From positions 1 through 5,216 of the forward strand of contig WRBU01000101.1 in NCBI GenBank assembly GCA_009784355.1: a stretch of 5,216 bases of DNA. Direction: 5' to 3'. The notes beneath the pieces are model-generated. The model was not told the DNA's origin. It made no database searches and saw nothing but the letters and a program-made list of their open reading frames with translations. The first letter of the stretch is position 1, and every line of letters begins with the position of its first letter. Made by a program: the position numbers and the translations under genes. This stretch comes from Defluviitaleaceae bacterium (lineage in GTDB: Bacteria; Bacillota; Clostridia; Lachnospirales; WRAX01). Positions 1 through 5,065 of the stretch are shown in pieces.

Positions 1-762
1 CAAGCCCAAAATTTTGACGATGCTGGGTATAAAGAAATTGTAGTGGCGGGTATTCATGTTGCATCTTATGGGAAAGATTTAAAAGGGAAAAATTTGCTAG
101 ATGTTTTGGGTGATATTGCCGCATTACCCAATATACAACGGGTTAGGCTGTCATCTGTTGAACCAAATATTATTACAAATGAGTTTTGTGAATTTGTGGC
201 ACAAACCCCCAAGTTTTGCGACCACCTGCATCTTTCGTTGCAATCAGGAAGCAACGAAATTTTGCGGTTTATGAACCGAAAATACACCACAGATGATTTT
301 GCAAGAGCCGTGGAAATGTTGCGGCAAACTTCGCCAGATATTTCTATCACAACCGACATAATTGCGGGCTTTCCGGGAGAAATCGAGGAGCATCACGCTC
401 AAACCATAGCTTTTTTGCAAGAAATCCAACTGGCAAAATTACACGTTTTTCCGTATTCGCCAAAGAAAGGCACGGCGGCTGCAAAAATGCAAGGACAAAT
501 TACAAAAGCAGTAAAAACTGCACGGGCTAAAAGTTTGATTGAGCTGGGCAAAGAGTTAGAGCAGGCTTATGCTCAAAAATTTTTAGGGAAAACCATGGAT
601 ATATTAATAGAAGAAAATCGTCCAGAAGGCGTGTGTGTGGGTAAAACTAGAAATTATCTTACGGTTCACTGCACTTCAAAAGCACCGCAATTACCTAATA
701 CCATCGTGGCGGCGCATATTAGCAAGGTTCATAATGGTGTAGCTTACGGACATGTAAAATAA
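1..762 (+). CDS. mtaB: tRNA A37 methylthiotransferase, MtaB type (C-terminal part, 5'-truncated by window)
   Basis: Radical-SAM methylthiotransferase expected to add a methylthio group to N6-threonylcarbamoyladenosine-37 of tRNA. The frame is open from base 1, so the 253 visible residues are the C-terminal part of a protein usually about 430 residues long. The N-terminal MTTase domain and the CxxxCxxC cluster motif lie outside the window. Seen here: GYKEIVVAGIHVASYGKD at residues 10-27, LSSVEPN at about 51-57, HLHLSLQSGS at 75-84, the FMNRKYT stretch, TDIIAGFPGE at about 118-127, HVFPYSPKKGT at about 148-158, and a TRAM-like RNA-binding domain from about 192 to the end. These match Bacillus YqeV/MtaB rather than MiaB or RimO, as I recall those families. 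The GTG at 43 is an internal valine codon, not a start. A new promoter begins four bases after the stop. Confidence 0.93.
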   Translation, partial: QAQNFDDAGYKEIVVAGIHVASYGKDLKGKNLLDVLGDIAALPNIQRVRLSSVEPNIITNEFCEFVAQTPKFCDHLHLSLQSGSNEILRFMNRKYTTDDFARAVEMLRQTSPDISITTDIIAGFPGEIEEHHAQTIAFLQEIQLAKLHVFPYSPKKGTAAAKMQGQITKAVKTARAKSLIELGKELEQAYAQKFLGKTMDILIEENRPEGVCVGKTRNYLTVHCTSKAPQLPNTIVAAHISKVHNGVAYGHVK

Positions 763-765
763 GTA

Positions 766-794
766 TTGCAAGACAGCAAAAAAAGTGGTATAAT
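766..794 (+). promoter_or_regulatory. sigma-A promoter for the ireB operon
   Basis: A -35 box TTGCAA (766-771) and a perfect -10 box TATAAT (789-794) are separated by 17 bases. TGG directly before the -10 box gives an extended -10 (TGn). Transcription should start near 801, leaving a leader of roughly 47 bases before the ireB start. The -35 box starts four bases after the mtaB stop, so ireB and the genes after it can be transcribed independently of mtaB. No terminator is visible between the two genes, so readthrough from mtaB is also possible. Confidence 0.85.
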
Positions 795-837
795 AGAAAA
801 CGTAATGTTGTGGTGTTATGCTTGATTGCAATGATGC

Positions 838-843
838 GGAGGT
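838..843 (+). promoter_or_regulatory. Ribosome binding site setting the ireB start
   Basis: GGAGGT lies four bases before the ATG at 848. An in-frame ATG at 818 has no comparable site upstream and would add ten residues absent from the family, so 848 is preferred. Confidence 0.75.
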
Positions 844-847
844 AAAA

Positions 848-1114
848 ATGCGCCCTAAAAATGTTTGCGAGACCCAAAAAATTAGTTTCATCAACAGAGA
901 TGCGCAAAAACGCACTCGTGAAGTGTTAATAGATGTTCGTGAAGCCCTTATAGAAAAGGGCTATGACCCATATGTGCAAATTGTAGGCTATATTTTATCT
1001 GGTGACCCAACATATATCACGGCGCACAACAACGCCCGTGCGGCGATTGGCAGACTGGAAAGGGACGAACTTTTGGAGGAAATGCTCGTGTTTTTTATGG
1101 AGAACAAAAAATAA
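848..1114 (+). CDS. ireB: IreB/ReoM family regulatory phosphoprotein (UPF0297, YrzL-like)
   Basis: Small cytoplasmic protein of 88 residues; the family is usually 85-90. In Enterococcus (IreB) and Listeria (ReoM) it is phosphorylated by a PASTA-domain Ser/Thr kinase. In Listeria it controls ClpCP-dependent turnover of MurA and so the supply of peptidoglycan precursors. Seen here: EKGYDPYVQIVGYILSGDP, the family signature, followed by TYITAHNNAR and LERDELLEE. Thr9 in CETQKISF lines up with the phosphorylated Thr7 of Enterococcus IreB. Two positions differ from the relatives I recall: PRH reads TAH, and the arginine of the (L/Q)IRK stretch is a glycine. The first gene after a strong promoter, it overlaps ruvX by one base (TAATG), which suggests translational coupling. 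Kinase control is inferred from the family; no kinase gene is in the window. Confidence 0.93.
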   Translation: MRPKNVCETQKISFINRDAQKRTREVLIDVREALIEKGYDPYVQIVGYILSGDPTYITAHNNARAAIGRLERDELLEEMLVFFMENKK

Positions 1115-1881
1115 TGCGCATGTTAGGGCTTGATTACGGAGATAAACGTATAGGAGTAGCAATTTCTGATGGACTAGGCTGGACGGCAGCACCTTTAACA
1201 ACGATAGATCGCAAAAATCCTGTTGACTTAAAAAGCAGCATAGAAGCAATTCAAAAAATTATTAATGAAAACCAAGTGAAAAGAGTTATCTTGGGGTATC
1301 CCAAAAATATGGACGGCTCGGAGGGCGAAAACTGCCAAAAAGTGCAAGATTTTAAAAGCAAATTATTTAAAGCCCTTTACGGCATAGACATTATTTTGTA
1401 TGATGAAAGACTTTCGAGTAGCCGTGCTATACAAATCTATAATGAAATCGGTATAAATTCAAAAAAAATAAGGCAAGGCGGCATTGATAAAATGGCAGCG
1501 CAGGTTATTTTGCAGGGTTATTTAGATATGCAATCTAACCAAGCTAACACATACAAAGGAGAAAAAGGCATGAATGACAACAATTTAAATGAATTAGAAA
1601 TGGACGACGAAGTAGAGATTGAAACTATTGTGATGACAGATGAAGACGGCAATGATGTAGAATATATGATTATTGATGAATTTGACCATGGTGGTACAAC
1701 ATTTTTAGTAATGATTAATGCTGTGGAAGTTGAAAATGATGAAGTAGAAGCCGTTATATTTAAGCAAGTGGAATCGACCGACGAAGAGTTTATTTATGAA
1801 GAAATTAGCGAAGATGAATATAATATGCTTGAGCCCGTGTTACAACAACGCTTGGACGATTTCGATATTGACATGAAGTAA
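1114..1881 (+). CDS. ruvX: RuvX/YqgF RNase H-fold nuclease fused in frame to a DUF1292 domain
   Basis: The 255-residue frame joins two proteins that are separate neighbours in Bacillus (YrrK and YrzB). Residues 1-140 are RuvX/YqgF, an RNase H-like putative Holliday junction resolvase, also linked in other bacteria to 16S rRNA 5'-end maturation. GLDYGDKRIGVA carries acidic Asp7, LGYPKNMDGS sits at 60-69, DERLSS carries Glu98, and IDKMAAQVILQGYLD carries Asp125, so the expected catalytic acids are all present. Stand-alone RuvX normally ends just after QGYLD. Here there is no stop; a linker of about 12 residues leads to Met153 and an acidic DUF1292 domain (153-255) of unknown function. The MRMLGLD start overlaps the ireB stop, with a GGAG at 1099-1102 that is rather distant. 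The fusion may be real, or may reflect a lost or misread stop codon, since the linker has codons one base from TAA. RuvX identity is confident; a single fused product is not. Confidence 0.88.
   Translation: MRMLGLDYGDKRIGVAISDGLGWTAAPLTTIDRKNPVDLKSSIEAIQKIINENQVKRVILGYPKNMDGSEGENCQKVQDFKSKLFKALYGIDIILYDERLSSSRAIQIYNEIGINSKKIRQGGIDKMAAQVILQGYLDMQSNQANTYKGEKGMNDNNLNELEMDDEVEIETIVMTDEDGNDVEYMIIDEFDHGGTTFLVMINAVEVENDEVEAVIFKQVESTDEEFIYEEISEDEYNMLEPVLQQRLDDFDIDMK
1555..1561 (+). promoter_or_regulatory. Internal ribosome binding site for the DUF1292 part
   Basis: AAAGGAG lies eight bases before the in-frame ATG at 1570, close to ideal spacing. It is a stronger match than the site before ruvX itself. 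This supports separate translation of the DUF1292 protein even though the upstream frame reads through. Confidence 0.75.
1570..1881 (+). CDS. DUF1292 (YrzB-like) acidic protein from an internal start
   Basis: Alternative product of 103 residues starting at Met153 of the RuvX frame. The usual YrzB-type protein is about 90-100 residues long and directly follows ruvX, so the length and position fit a gene that was originally separate. The sequence is strongly acidic, for instance ELEMDDEVEIETIVMTDEDGNDVEYMIIDEF near its start and a DDFDID tail. The middle has the VIFKQVESTDEEFIYEEISEDEY pattern of alternating hydrophobic and acidic residues that I associate with DUF1292. Its function is unknown; co-occurrence with ireB and ruvX is the only functional hint. 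It shares all its bases with the fused frame, so the cell may make the fused form, the short form or both. The strong ribosome binding site favours at least some short form. Confidence 0.7.
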   Translation: MNDNNLNELEMDDEVEIETIVMTDEDGNDVEYMIIDEFDHGGTTFLVMINAVEVENDEVEAVIFKQVESTDEEFIYEEISEDEYNMLEPVLQQRLDDFDIDMK

Positions 1882-1887
1882 AAAATA

Positions 1888-1930
1888 AACACACTTTTGG
1901 CACAGCATCCTGTGCCGTTGTTTGTGTGTT
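1888..1930 (+). promoter_or_regulatory. Two-tier stem-loop in the leader before rnj
   Basis: The inner stem is GGCACAG (1899-1905) with CTGTGCC (1910-1916): seven pairs with a CATC loop. The outer stem is AACACAC (1888-1894) with GTGTGTT (1924-1930), also seven pairs. The strands between them are TTTT on the left and GTTGTTT on the right. The U-rich but broken tract after the inner stem could make it a weak terminator. No clean T run follows, so it may equally be a folded leader or an RNA processing site. It starts six bases after the DUF1292 stop and ends 42 bases before the rnj start. The remaining bases of this 91-base gap show no promoter. Confidence 0.6.
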
Positions 1931-1960
1931 CAAAATCAGAGCGAAAGCGATAAATTAAAT

Positions 1961-1967
1961 GAGGTGA
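1961..1967 (+). promoter_or_regulatory. Ribosome binding site setting the TTG start of rnj
   Basis: GAGGTGA lies five bases before TTG at 1973. The frame is open up to a TTG at 1922, but that start lies inside the stem-loop, has no ribosome binding site, and would add 17 residues not typical of the family. The same GAGGTGA sequence precedes mltG. Confidence 0.75.
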
Positions 1968-1972
1968 AATTT

Positions 1973-3652
1973 TTGGCAAGAAAAGTAAATACAATAAATA
2001 AATTAAAAGTGTTTGCCCTTGGAGGGCTTAACGAAATCGGCAAAAATATTACAATTTTTGAATATGGACAAGATATTTTGGTTGTGGATTCTGGCATAGC
2101 TTTTCCAGCAGACGATATGCTTGGTATAGACCTTGTAATTCCAGATTTTACGTATTTGGTGCAAAACAAAGAGCGTGTGCGTGGCGTTGTGCTTACGCAT
2201 GGCCACGAAGACCATATTGGGAGCTTGCCGTATATGCTGCGGGATGTAGATTGCCCTATTTATGCAACTCGCCTTACTATGGGGCTTGTTGAAATAAAGT
2301 TTAAAGAACATAAGTTGGACAAAGTAAAAACAAACTGTGTAAAACCCGGCGAAAGTGTGAAAATTGGGTGTTTTGACGTAGAATTTATTGCAGTAACTCA
2401 CTCAATAGCAGATTCTGTCGCACTGGCAATAAAAACCCCAAGCTCAACAATTATTCATACAGGAGATTTTAAAATTGACCACACTCCCGTAAGCGGTCAA
2501 CATATAGATTTACAACGTTTTGCAGAGATTGGCAAACAAGGTGTAGACCTTTTATTGATGGATTCAACGAATGTGGAAGCCCCAGGATTTACCATGAGCG
2601 AACGTTATGTGGGCGTGTTTTTTGAGCGGATTTTTGAAAAATATCAAGAAAACCGTATTATGGTGGCGACTTTTTCGTCAAATATTCACCGTATACAGCA
2701 GGTGATAAACTGTGCTGTAAAACATTACCGTAAAGTAGCGGTTGTTGGGCGAAGCATGGTTAATACTGTTAAAATTGCTCAAGAACTGGGCTATCTCACA
2801 ATTCCGCCGCGAGTATTAATTGAGCCGAGCCAAATAAGCAAATATGAAGACAAACAAATTACAATAGTAACCACAGGTAGTCAAGGTGAGCCTATGAGTG
2901 CTCTTTCTAGAATGGCAGCAGGCGAGCATCGCCAAGTGGCGATTCGCCCAGGGGATGCTGTGGTTATTTCCGCTTCATCTATTCCGGGCAATGAACGCTC
3001 TGTATCAAGAGTTATTGACGAATTGTTTAAAAAAGGTGCTCATGTAATGTATGATGGGCAGGAGGATGTTCACGTTTCCGGTCATGCTAAACGTGAAGAG
3101 CTTAAAATCATGCACGCCCTTATTAAACCAAAATATTTTATGCCCGTACATGGAGAATACCGACATCTTAAAATGGCAAAAGAGCTTGCCATTGAGATGG
3201 GTGTGCAAAAAGAAAATTGCTTTGTTATGCAAATAGGTGAGGTATTAGAAATTGCTACTGACGGCGCAAGACAAAGCGGGAATGTGCCAAGCGGGCATGT
3301 GTTTGTGGATGGAAGCGGTGTTGGTGATGTTGGTAATATTGTGTTGCGGGATAGAAAGCATCTTTCACAAGACGGACTAATTGTCGCCATTGTAACATAC
3401 GATAGCTCCACCCGTCAAATCCTTGCGGGTCCAGACCTTATTTCCCGTGGCTTTGTGTATGTGCGTGAAAGCGAAGACCTAATGTGTGAGGCAAAAGAAA
3501 TTGTTGCAAATGTGTTTAACAGATGCCAAGAAACCCGCAAAAAAAGCGATTGGACGAGCATTAAAAATGACATTAAAGATGAATTACGCAGTTTTGTTTG
3601 GCAAAAAACCAAGCGTAGCCCAATGATATTGCCAGTTATTGTTGAGGTGTAA
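1973..3652 (+). CDS. rnj: Ribonuclease J (metallo-beta-lactamase/beta-CASP RNase)
   Basis: RNase J is a two-zinc metallo-beta-lactamase nuclease with 5'-3' exonuclease and endonuclease activity. It is central to mRNA turnover and rRNA maturation in Firmicutes. From the TTG start the protein has 559 residues, close to the ~555 of Bacillus RNase J1. Seen in order: FALGGLNEIGKN (about 14-25); the zinc motif THGHEDHIG with His76, His78, Asp80 and His81; His143 in AVTHSIADS; Asp165 in HTGDFK; LLMDSTN (about 194-200); the beta-CASP region with TTGSQGEPMSALSRMA (about 301-316); HVSGHAKREELK with His367 and His371; and MPVHGEYRH with His393. A C-terminal domain follows from about 440. The catalytic set looks complete. 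J1 and J2 paralogues cannot be told apart from motifs alone. The gene may be read from the ireB promoter; a terminator follows it. Confidence 0.96.
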   Translation: MARKVNTINKLKVFALGGLNEIGKNITIFEYGQDILVVDSGIAFPADDMLGIDLVIPDFTYLVQNKERVRGVVLTHGHEDHIGSLPYMLRDVDCPIYATRLTMGLVEIKFKEHKLDKVKTNCVKPGESVKIGCFDVEFIAVTHSIADSVALAIKTPSSTIIHTGDFKIDHTPVSGQHIDLQRFAEIGKQGVDLLLMDSTNVEAPGFTMSERYVGVFFERIFEKYQENRIMVATFSSNIHRIQQVINCAVKHYRKVAVVGRSMVNTVKIAQELGYLTIPPRVLIEPSQISKYEDKQITIVTTGSQGEPMSALSRMAAGEHRQVAIRPGDAVVISASSIPGNERSVSRVIDELFKKGAHVMYDGQEDVHVSGHAKREELKIMHALIKPKYFMPVHGEYRHLKMAKELAIEMGVQKENCFVMQIGEVLEIATDGARQSGNVPSGHVFVDGSGVGDVGNIVLRDRKHLSQDGLIVAIVTYDSSTRQILAGPDLISRGFVYVRESEDLMCEAKEIVANVFNRCQETRKKSDWTSIKNDIKDELRSFVWQKTKRSPMILPVIVEV

Positions 3653-3659
3653 ATAAGCA

Positions 3660-3684
3660 CGGATTTACTTCAATCCGATTTTTT
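3660..3684 (+). terminator. Rho-independent terminator after rnj
   Basis: CGGATT (3660-3665) pairs with AATCCG (3672-3677) across a six-base TACTTC loop. An A and six T residues follow (3678-3684). The stem is short, with three G:C pairs, but the position eight bases after the rnj stop and the T tract fit an intrinsic terminator. It would end the ireB–ruvX–rnj transcript and leave mltG needing readthrough or its own promoter. Confidence 0.7.
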
Positions 3685-3702
3685 GCCCGTCTACACGCAA
3701 CA

Positions 3703-3732
3703 GAGCTTTGGCTCGATTTTAAGCCAAAGCTC
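3703..3732 (+). repeat. Perfect 11-bp inverted repeat (hairpin B)
   Basis: GAGCTTTGGCT (3703-3713) pairs perfectly with AGCCAAAGCTC (3722-3732) around an eight-base loop. No T run follows, so it is not a standard terminator for the + strand. GCTCGAT occurs both at the loop edge (3711-3717) and after the right arm (3729-3735). The 12 bases that follow (3733-3744) separate it from the next hairpins. Confidence 0.75.
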
Positions 3733-3744
3733 GATAGTTCATCA

Positions 3745-3794
3745 GTTTCGTTTTACGAAACCCACCCTTTGGGTGGCTCGACTTGCAGGTCGAG
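3745..3794 (+). repeat. Three abutting perfect hairpins with no spacers
   Basis: Three stem-loops sit end to end. GTTTCGT/ACGAAAC has seven pairs and a TTT loop (3745-3761). CCACCC/GGGTGG has six pairs and a TTT loop (3762-3776). CTCGAC/GTCGAG has six pairs and a six-base loop (3777-3794). Every base from 3745 to 3794 belongs to one of them. With hairpin B this forms a compact palindromic array in the 212-base gap between rnj and mltG. I see no coding sequence here. Possible identities are a REP/BIME-like or MITE-like repeat, or a structured mltG leader. No convincing promoter is visible between 3685 and the mltG ribosome binding site. Confidence 0.7.
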
Positions 3795-3853
3795 TGCACG
3801 AATATGGCAAAAAAATTGTGATTTGGAATTAATTCGTGGTTACGCAACTGAAA

Positions 3854-3860
3854 GAGGTGA
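3854..3860 (+). promoter_or_regulatory. Ribosome binding site setting the mltG start
   Basis: GAGGTGA lies four bases before ATG at 3865. The frame is open back to a TTG at 3769, but that would translate hairpins D and E and place 32 non-family residues before the membrane anchor, so 3865 is chosen. Confidence 0.8.
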
Positions 3861-3864
3861 AAAA

Positions 3865-4950
3865 ATGTGGCGTAAAATCATAAACATCAGCAATTACCTT
3901 GCTGGCGGACTTTTTAACATTGGCTTGGTTGTTGGCATTATTGTGTTGGCGTATTTTACCGTAACATGGGCGTTTGATGCAGGATATGGTTTACGTGGGG
4001 ACGATAATGCTTATCGCCCTGACCAAGAAGTTCTTGTTGAAATTCCAAATGAAGCCTCTGCGCTTGAAGTGGCTCGTATTTTGCGTGGCTACGAACTTAT
4101 AAATAATGAATGGTCATTTTATTTTGGTGCTGTCCTAAATGGCTCGCATAGCCACTTTTTGTCTGGCACTTTTGCTCTAAATATGAATATGGGCGACCAA
4201 GCAATCATGGAAGCACTTACAGATATGAGATTTTTACGTCAAGAAGAAGGGCGGATTCTTGTTAGAGAAGGGATGCCTAATTGGCAAATTGCAAATTTAG
4301 CGGCGACCCTTGGTTATTTTACAGCCGCCGAATTTTTATATGAACTTGAAAACGGTATTTTTTTGAATGAGTTCTTACAAGGCGTTCCTGAGAGACCACA
4401 ACGCCTTGAAGGCTTCTTGTTTCCAGACACATATAATTTGCCGCCGAATCCCGTTCCGAGAGACTTAATTGTGCGTATGCTTGACCGTTTTGAACAGGTT
4501 TTTGACGGTCAAATGCAAGTACAACTTGAACAGCTTGGAGTGCGTCTTGGTTGGCAGCCTAGCTTAGAGCAAATTGTGATAATTGCATCGATTGTTGAAG
4601 TTGAAGCTACGTCGGCATCGGACAGACCATTTGTTGCAAGTGTAATTTATAACCGTTTAGCTGCAAACATGCCATTGGAAATGATTACAACGGTGGTTTA
4701 TGCCGCAAATACACGTGCAGACTTACTTACGACAGCTCAGTTTAATATAAATTCACCATACAACACATTTAACCGTGTTGGTCTGCCAATAGGTCCGATT
4801 AACAATCCGGGACTAAACTCGTTAACATCGGCTTTAAACCCTGCTGTTACAGATTATTTGTTTTTTGCACAAGGGAATGATGGCCTAGTTTTTGCAACAA
4901 CGCAGGCGGAGCTAGATGCAATTTTGGCTAGTCATACTAATCCTGATTAA
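3865..4950 (+). CDS. mltG: Endolytic murein transglycosylase MltG (YceG family)
   Basis: MltG is a membrane-anchored lytic transglycosylase that cuts nascent peptidoglycan strands as they leave the membrane, limiting glycan chain length. The protein has 361 residues. It has a short basic N-terminus (MWRKIINIS), one membrane segment at about 12-37, an extracytoplasmic LysM-like region with the EIPNEASALEVARIL pattern, and the YceG catalytic domain. LEGFLFPDTY places the expected catalytic glutamate at Glu182. IIASIVEVEA, DRPFVASVIYNRL, SPYNTFNRVGLPIGPINNPG and ALNPAVTDYLFFA follow in the family order. The usual (S)DPTV-type stretch after MPL reads MPLEMITTVVYA, so the common aspartate is an isoleucine (Ile274). 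The C-terminus, ASHTNPD, looks slightly shorter than in relatives, and its last codons lie inside a long palindrome. A terminator and hairpin array separate it from rnj, so it may be its own transcription unit. Confidence 0.94.
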   Translation: MWRKIINISNYLAGGLFNIGLVVGIIVLAYFTVTWAFDAGYGLRGDDNAYRPDQEVLVEIPNEASALEVARILRGYELINNEWSFYFGAVLNGSHSHFLSGTFALNMNMGDQAIMEALTDMRFLRQEEGRILVREGMPNWQIANLAATLGYFTAAEFLYELENGIFLNEFLQGVPERPQRLEGFLFPDTYNLPPNPVPRDLIVRMLDRFEQVFDGQMQVQLEQLGVRLGWQPSLEQIVIIASIVEVEATSASDRPFVASVIYNRLAANMPLEMITTVVYAANTRADLLTTAQFNINSPYNTFNRVGLPIGPINNPGLNSLTSALNPAVTDYLFFAQGNDGLVFATTQAELDAILASHTNPD

Positions 4951-5049
4951 AATCCTATTCTTTTTCGGTGGCTAAAACCAACCCAAAACACCTTGTTCGG
5001 TGTTTTGGGTCGCCCCCTCAAACAATAGGTTTTAATCTAGAATTAGTAT
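4934..5049 (+). repeat. ~116-base nested palindrome, MITE-like, overlapping the mltG stop
   Basis: Terminal inverted arms of 26 bases lie at 4934-4959 and 5024-5049. They match at about 24 positions, with one mismatch and two one-base gaps; shared cores are ATACTAAT and GATTAAAA. Inside, GGTGGC (4967-4972) pairs with GCCCCC (5012-5017) with one mismatch. At the centre is a perfect 12-bp stem, ACCCAAAACACC (4981-4992) with GGTGTTTTGGGT (4999-5010), around a TTGTTC loop. The left arm includes the last mltG codons and its TAA. No T run follows the stem on the + strand. A miniature transposable element or a large mRNA 3'-end structure are the leading options. No other feature is seen in the 115 bases between mltG and the next gene. 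Confidence 0.7.
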
Positions 5050-5065
5050 TAGGACGGGGAATGAA

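Noticed and set aside
818..847. Upstream in-frame ATG as the ireB start
   Set aside because: It lacks a ribosome binding site, while GGAGGT sits four bases before ATG 848. The ten extra residues do not resemble the family N-terminus.
691..915. Minus-strand open frames across the mtaB–ireB gap
   Set aside because: They overlap the end of mtaB, the promoter and the ireB start, and their low-complexity hydrophobic translation matches nothing known.
1922..1972. TTG at 1922 as the RNase J start
   Set aside because: It lies within the outer stem of the leader hairpin, has no ribosome binding site, and adds 17 residues absent from the family. TTG 1973 has GAGGTGA at good spacing.
2003..2401. Antisense open frame of 132 codons inside rnj
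   Set aside because: It lies fully opposite a well-supported RNase J coding region, has no recognisable motif, and no clear ribosome binding site. The same holds for the minus-strand frames at 66-359, 995-1249 and 3082-3411.
3703..3794. CRISPR array or tRNA gene in the hairpin cluster
   Set aside because: There are no regularly spaced identical repeats and no cloverleaf layout. The four stems differ in sequence.
3795..3853. Promoter for mltG, for example TTGTGA at 3816-3821
   Set aside because: No acceptable -10 box lies 16-18 bases downstream of it or of other -35 candidates in this AT-rich stretch.
3769..3864. TTG at 3769 as the mltG start, or a small separate gene in this stretch
   Set aside because: The frame runs through hairpins D and E, the residues are unlike any MltG N-terminus, and the GAGGTGA-to-ATG 3865 signal is clear.
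4981..5010. 12-bp hairpin after mltG as a rho-independent terminator
   Set aside because: It is followed by CGCCCCCTCA rather than a T run, and the reverse strand has only a broken T tract. It is better described as the core of the larger palindrome, although some termination activity cannot be excluded.
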